9,647 nt of DNA from JBBSEX01 sp038239345 (GTDB lineage Bacteria; Acidobacteriota; Terriglobia; Bryobacterales; Bryobacteraceae), in NCBI GenBank assembly GCA_038239345.1, contig JBBSEX010000079.1:1-9647 (forward strand), read 5' to 3'. Below the pieces are notes generated by a model, which worked only from the letters and a program-made list of their open reading frames with translations, was not told the origin of the DNA and ran no database searches. Position 1 is the first letter of the stretch. The number at the start of each line of letters is the position of its first letter. Made by a program: the position numbers and the translations under genes. Below are positions 6,400-9,647 of the stretch, piece by piece.

Positions 6400-6612
6400 T
6401 TACGGCTTGGATTCTTCAAATCCATCACAGCCACTGATCGGACTGACCTTCAGGTGGAGCGCGGCAAGTTTGGGGTGCCCACAGTCATCCAGAATCGTGT
6501 CCACGGCCTCCCTGCTGGTTCTGATTTGCGTCAGATTAAAGTTGTGATCGCCGGCGTGGTTCTCTCCGAAGTGGAGGCAGAGTCCGCGTTGCCCTTCGTG
6601 AAGTTGAGACAT
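6400..6612 (-). CDS. Small hypothetical protein (70 residues)
   Basis: I do not recognise this. An ATG at 6612 is preceded by AGGGG at good spacing and opens a 70-residue frame, starting MSQLHEGQRGLCLHFGENHA, with several His, Cys and Asp residues and no membrane helix. It sits downstream of copy B of the duplicated copA leader, on the strand that leader would transcribe. A longer plus-strand frame overlaps it (6295-6675) but looks like a shadow. It could be real, a fragment, or chance. The rest of 6291-6712 shows nothing identifiable. Confidence 0.3.
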   Translation of the reverse strand: MSQLHEGQRGLCLHFGENHAGDHNFNLTQIRTSREAVDTILDDCGHPKLAALHLKVSPISGCDGFEESKP

Positions 6613-6712
6613 GCGGAAACCCCTGCACTATTAGGGCCACATTTCAGGCCGCTACGACCGTTCCCAAAAGCTTAGCGTGCTTTATATTCCGTTTCGGCGA
6701 AGCGGTGACCCA

Positions 6713-6970
6713 GTTAGAACTATTGCCAAAGTGTGCCATCCTTTTAACCTATCGATTACCTTGACGGTTAGCACGTGGCCCACCAGTCAGGAAATATGAG
6801 TGATTGGTGTAGTTTGCCATGTGCAGTGCCTGACACGAGGCACCTCCTTCCTGAAATCAGGCAAGGGAGAGGTACCCCCGCTGGGCGAAAAGCGATTCGG
6901 TGGAAGAGCATCGTCCCTTACAGATCTTTCGCGGCGCTGTGCTGTGATCAAGCTTGCCGGACCAAAGTTC
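6713..6970. repeat. 258-bp direct repeat, copy B (orphan copA leader)
   Basis: This is the second copy of 5365-5622. It carries the same start codon on the minus strand (ATG at 6737), but a two-base loss shifts the frame after MAH. The reading MAHTLAIVLT is recovered only if those two bases are restored. Homology to copA stops at about codon ten. The copy therefore has a leader without a gene. It also keeps the candidate operator (6745-6770) and both hairpins in weakened form (6826-6861). Confidence 0.85.
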
Positions 6971-7143
6971 AGAGGACGAGTGGCCGAAGTTCTCTCCGAC
7001 CCAGATGTGCCAGTTCTTGAATGCCCGGCCAAGTGAATATTTCGGCAATTGTGGGGATCTCCGAGGAGCGACAATGCGACTGTTGCGCGAGTATTCATGG
7101 ACGAATCGCGCCACAATTTTCCGCCAGACGAAGGAGACGGCCC

Positions 7144-7802
7144 ATGATCATCACGTACCGGTATACGACCATGCACCAATTCCTCCCCAACTCATCGCGG
7201 ATCACGGGCCCTGCTATTACCCAAATCGTGCGCGGCGAGACAACTCCTCTTTCGGACGAAGAAACTGCCGAGGTTCTGCACTCGCGCTTGTCGTATTATC
7301 CGAACGACCTCCTGGTCGTCAGTTGGACCGCCGCCCTGGTCTATGATACGGCAGAAAGCTCAGCGCCCACTATCCAACTCCTCGAATACGCCAACTCGCA
7401 ATTGCTGGAGTTCCGTCACTACGATCACGTTCTGACGCGCCTCCTCGCGCACGTGTACGATGCTGTCAAAGCGGCTCCGGCTTTCTGGGGCGCTGGCGTC
7501 TGGCTCGCGAAGCCGAGCGTCTGAACGCGATTCAACTTGATGTCCGGGAGCTCACCGAGCGTGTCGACAATTCGATCAAGTTTTTGAGCGATACATTTGC
7601 CGCACGCGTATACCGCCTGGCGGCAAACAGAATCGGGGTTCCCGATTACCGCACTTTGGTCGATCAGAAGCTCAGCACTGCCGGTGAACTGTACCGATTT
7701 ATGATGGATCGGTTCTACCAAGGCCGCGCATTCGTGCTGGAAGTGATGGTGGTCGTTATCCTTGTCATCGAGCTCATTTACCTTTTCCGCCTGCGAGGGT
7801 AG
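7144..7802 (+). pseudogene. RMND1/Sif2-like (DUF155) membrane-anchored protein, single-base frameshift
   Basis: The first frame (7144-7470) gives MIITYRYTTMHQF...LSYYPNDLLVVSWTAALVY, then QLLEYANSQLLEFRHYDHVL, 109 residues. It then shifts back one base at the AAA of 7468-7470, and the protein continues as SGSGFLGRWRLAREAERLN, QLDVRELTERVDN, FAARVYRLAANRIG and QKLSTAGELYRFMMDRF, ending in one membrane helix (EVMVVVILVIELIYLF). This order is typical of DUF155/RMND1-type proteins, whose bacterial role is unclear; the eukaryotic relative acts in mitochondrial translation. One additional A would restore a protein of about 220 residues. The start at 7144 is supported by AAGGAG seven bases upstream. 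The N-terminal part looks shorter than in relatives. The break may be a true mutation or a sequencing error. No classical slippery heptamer is present. Confidence 0.7.
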
Positions 7803-7812
7803 ATTGAGACGG

Positions 7813-8673
7813 CTAGGCACCCCAAAGATGCTTCATTCGACGCGTGAACTGGCGCGGCTGTTCTCGGTAGATTCGCTCCCCAAGGGCGAGGGCACTTCCC
7901 CGCAGTTCGGTTTGATACCGATCGATCAGACTCTCTAAGCCTGGTTGGCCGATCATCTTTTGGCGAAGGACTGTAAGGTTGTGATCATCGCCTAGCCAGG
8001 TTTCGAGCTTTTTTAAGTTCTTCTTCTGCGCTCGAATCGAGTGACCAATCAGATTCGAGAGTAGTCGAGTCTGATACCAGTGATCTTTCACGCGCTTGCG
8101 CCATTCATGGAAGTTTTCTGGCTCCTGATGTTTGCGCGCATACTTCATGGCCATGCGCGCGCGGCGAAATGTAGTTTCGATACCCGGAGCAATAGCGGGA
8201 AAGCCATCCAGTTGAAGCGGCCACCTTTTAACGCTTTTCATGCAAGCGTGTAGCGCGGTGCGCACCTCCGTCAACAGATTGCCGTTTTTCGCTTCCTTGT
8301 AAGCCTGATTCTTGCGGGCGGCCAGCCGGCCTCGAATCTTGTCGACGGTGCGTTTGCTCAACTCGTCTGGGTATTTATGGTTGAGCTTGTCGAACACCTC
8401 GACCATCACTGCGGCATCCCGCAATCCCGAGAGCTTCCGTCCGGCCGCCTGGAGCTTGCTATTTTGTGAGGCGTATGTGTCGCCCAGCTCCGCTCGGAAC
8501 AACCGGAGCACCGACCGAATCTTCTTAACGCTTTTGCGGGATTCATGAATGGCAACCCCGAGGTCGCCCAGATTTTCACCACTCAGTTGATCCAAGGCAG
8601 ATTTAAATTCCTTCTTAACTATCCTCTTACTTCCCTCGGGAATTGACTCACTTGATTTCAGTTGGTAGAGCAT
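7813..8673 (-). CDS. CHAD-domain protein
   Basis: The 286-residue protein is an all-helical CHAD (conserved histidine alpha-helical domain) protein. The family binds inorganic polyphosphate through conserved basic and histidine residues. The two signature helices are clear: AIHESRKSVKKIRSVLRLFR (residues 41-60, with H43, R46, K47, R53) and FHEWRKRVKDHWYQTRLL (188-205, with H189, R192, K193, R194, K196). LSGLRDAAVM (81-90) and LGDDHNL (227-233) are also typical. There is no CYTH phosphatase domain attached. The ATG at 8673 was chosen because the longer in-frame start at 8817 runs through a fragment of a different gene. GGA lies about 11 bases upstream of the start. It converges on the DUF155-like gene with a 10-bp gap. 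It is one of the few intact genes in this half. Confidence 0.85.
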   Translation of the reverse strand: MLYQLKSSESIPEGSKRIVKKEFKSALDQLSGENLGDLGVAIHESRKSVKKIRSVLRLFRAELGDTYASQNSKLQAAGRKLSGLRDAAVMVEVFDKLNHKYPDELSKRTVDKIRGRLAARKNQAYKEAKNGNLLTEVRTALHACMKSVKRWPLQLDGFPAIAPGIETTFRRARMAMKYARKHQEPENFHEWRKRVKDHWYQTRLLSNLIGHSIRAQKKNLKKLETWLGDDHNLTVLRQKMIGQPGLESLIDRYQTELRGSALALGERIYREQPRQFTRRMKHLWGA

Positions 8674-8696
8674 TCGCGGATCTATTTCCAATTTAA

Positions 8697-8862
8697 ACCG
8701 GCAAGTTGTCGGGTCGTGCCGAGTCGGATGCCGCCGGCACTTACAAGCTGGATAGTCTGCGCGCCGGGCGGTATTCGCTGTGGGGGCAGGCGGCAGGCCA
8801 TGACTCGATATGGACACACGAAGTTATCGTGGAACGCGGCCAGACTACACATCAAGACGCTC
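8697..8862 (+). pseudogene. Carboxypeptidase-regulatory-like (beta-sandwich) domain fragment
   Basis: In one plus-strand frame the sequence reads SDAAGTYKLDSLRAGRYSLW, then GHDSIWTHEVIVERGQTT. This is the G-x-Y-x-L-x-x-L-x-x-G-x-Y pattern of carboxypeptidase-regulatory-like domains found in large secreted proteins. The frame is closed by a stop just upstream (8694-8696) and homology ends near 8862, where an oppositely oriented ligase fragment begins. It has no start and no rest of the protein, so it is an internal scrap of a larger exported gene. It begins only about 25 bases from the CHAD start codon. Confidence 0.5.
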
Positions 8863-9150
8863 ACCGACAATCCAGCCTGGCCGGCTCTCCGACCAGACCA
8901 TCAAAGCGTCGCCCTTGCGTATTCCCTGTGCCCGGAGCCGTGAGGCAAATCTTCCTGCCAAACGAACGATGTCCAGATACCGAAAGGTCCAGCCTCGAAA
9001 GCCATCGTCGTAGACGATGAATTCGTCGTGATACTGCGCGATTCGGCCAAAGAACTGGGGCAATTCACTCGGGCTCCGCGCGGTCTCGATAGAGGCCCCG
9101 TCTGAAGGTTTCGAATCTGGCGTCACGAAAGGCATCCTCAGTGTCCCCAC
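8845..9150 (-). pseudogene. 5' fragment of an AMP-forming acyl-CoA synthetase/ligase
   Basis: The minus-strand frame opens at GTG 9150 or, more likely, ATG 9135 (GGGGA eight bases upstream). It reads ELPQFFGRIAQYHDEFIVYD, then FRGWTFRYLDIVRLAGRFAS, LRAQGIRKGDALMVWSESRP and GWIV. This is the N-terminal part of long-chain acyl-CoA synthetases, which activate fatty acids with ATP and CoA. The similarity stops at GWIV (about 8864), just before the AMP-binding core, and a stop follows after GERLDV. About 90 residues of a normal protein of several hundred remain, so it cannot be active. The 170 bases between it and the IS6 end (9151-9320) hold no gene I can identify. A minus-strand frame open there has no homology I know. 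Confidence 0.65.
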
Positions 9151-9320
9151 TACCTCGGCACTTTATCAGCCAGAGTTCTGGTTTCTCCTGCCGTCCCAGA
9201 TGGGACTTGGCTTGGCGTCCTGTGGTTACCAAACTCCTCAGGATTGTCGCCGGGCGTTCGCCGACTCTAGTTACGACGCGCAGACCTTCATCACCTTTTT
9301 CGCGGAAGATGCTGACCAGC

Positions 9321-9335
9321 GGGCACTGTCAACTT
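9321..9335. repeat. Probable IS6-family terminal inverted repeat
   Basis: GGGCACTGTCAACTT lies about 60 bases beyond the transposase stop codon, at the place and with the GGCACTGT-type sequence expected for an IS6-family end. It would mark the boundary of the element inside the window. The eight bases just outside (9313-9320) would be one copy of the target duplication, but the other end is out of view. Confidence 0.5.
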
Positions 9336-9396
9336 ACGCGCTGAATTCCATAGGGCCCTGAACAGCAAGACGGGATCGTATCCGACCGGATCCGAA

Positions 9397-9647
9397 CTAT
9401 TTCTTTAGACCGGCAACTTCATTCCAAACGGCAAACCGGATTTGCCGCAACGCACGGTTTCGAGCAGCTGGGATTCGGTGCCGGTGAGTTCGGAAGTGCG
9501 TGGCAATCGGACCAAAGATGGAGAGAACTCGCTGCGCATGTTCGGGTGATTTGAAACGCTTCATCCGGCGTTCCCGTTGTCTGGTCGGTTGATGGGAATT
9601 CTCCGCCCGGTTGTTCAGATATCGGCTTTGCCGATGAACTACATCTG
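9397..9647 (-). CDS. IS6-family transposase, C-terminal part (rest beyond window)
   Basis: The frame entering from the right edge reads DVVHRQSRYLNNRAENSHQP, then TRQRERRMKRFKSPEHAQR, LSIFGPIATHF and a basic tail ending in AGLKK, 82 residues visible. The NNRAENSHQPTR and ERRM-(K/R)-RFKS motifs are diagnostic of the C-terminal end of IS6/IS26-type DDE transposases; the E of RAENSH is the last catalytic acidic residue. The visible part has no frameshift. IS6 elements move by replicative transposition and often fuse replicons or bring in neighbouring genes. Confidence 0.88.
   Translation of the reverse strand, partial: DVVHRQSRYLNNRAENSHQPTRQRERRMKRFKSPEHAQRVLSIFGPIATHFRTHRHRIPAARNRALRQIRFAVWNEVAGLKK

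Noticed and set aside
6775..7020. Open frame starting MAHQSGNMSDWCSLPCAV as a gene
   Set aside because: It runs through copy B of the leader repeat. In copy A the equivalent frame is broken by indels, so it is not maintained as protein.
6787..7179. Minus-strand frames across 6787-7179 as a small gene
   Set aside because: The two overlapping frames read partly through the non-coding repeat and show no recognisable motifs.
7465..7475. Programmed -1 ribosomal frameshift in the DUF155-like gene
   Set aside because: The sequence at the shift lacks an X-XXY-YYZ slippery heptamer and no strong downstream structure was evident; a one-base deletion is simpler.

Overview
The window reads as an accessory, mobile-element-scarred stretch of a moderately GC-rich Gram-negative-type soil bacterium. 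The best guess is an Acidobacteriota member, judged from the style of the copper genes, the small Cys/His-rich exported protein ending in LRI, the TIGR02391-like and RMND1/DUF155-like fragments and the acyl-CoA ligase fragment. That assignment is from memory of the families and is not proven by the sequence.

Left end (1-240): the 3' end of a group II intron (domains V and VI, intron end near 137) running into flanking DNA that immediately forms a long imperfect inverted repeat. Positions 247-5393 form one block read on the minus strand, so its order of expression is right to left. It contains a CopA-type Cu(I) P-type ATPase with two N-terminal Cys/Met-rich metal-binding repeats, a membrane-anchored His-rich YHS protein, a small two-helix DUF5676-like membrane protein (these three tightly coupled), a three-part stress protein (DUF1269-like plus two Usp domains), a decayed membrane-protein remnant, and a small exported Cys/His-rich protein. 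The shared theme is copper handling in the envelope plus stress protection.

Middle (5365-6970): the 258-bp leader of copA, including its start and first codons, is present twice in direct orientation (5365-5622 and 6713-6970). Between the copies lie a frameshifted IS1595-type transposase remnant on the plus strand, abutting head-on a broken TIGR02391-type gene on the minus strand, and a small unrecognised ORF.

Right part (7144-9647): an RMND1/DUF155-like membrane-anchored gene broken by one missing base converges on an intact CHAD-domain gene. Then comes a patchwork of fragments (carboxypeptidase-regulatory-like domain, 5' end of an acyl-CoA ligase). Last is the 3' end of an IS6-family insertion sequence with its terminal repeat, running off the window.

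Overall, a working copper-resistance operon sits among insertion-sequence debris. No complete new defence or metabolic system is visible. The most interesting points are the duplicated, hairpin-containing copA leader, the unusual stress-protein fusion that has lost its usual membrane segment, and the mosaic of gene fragments with sharp junctions.
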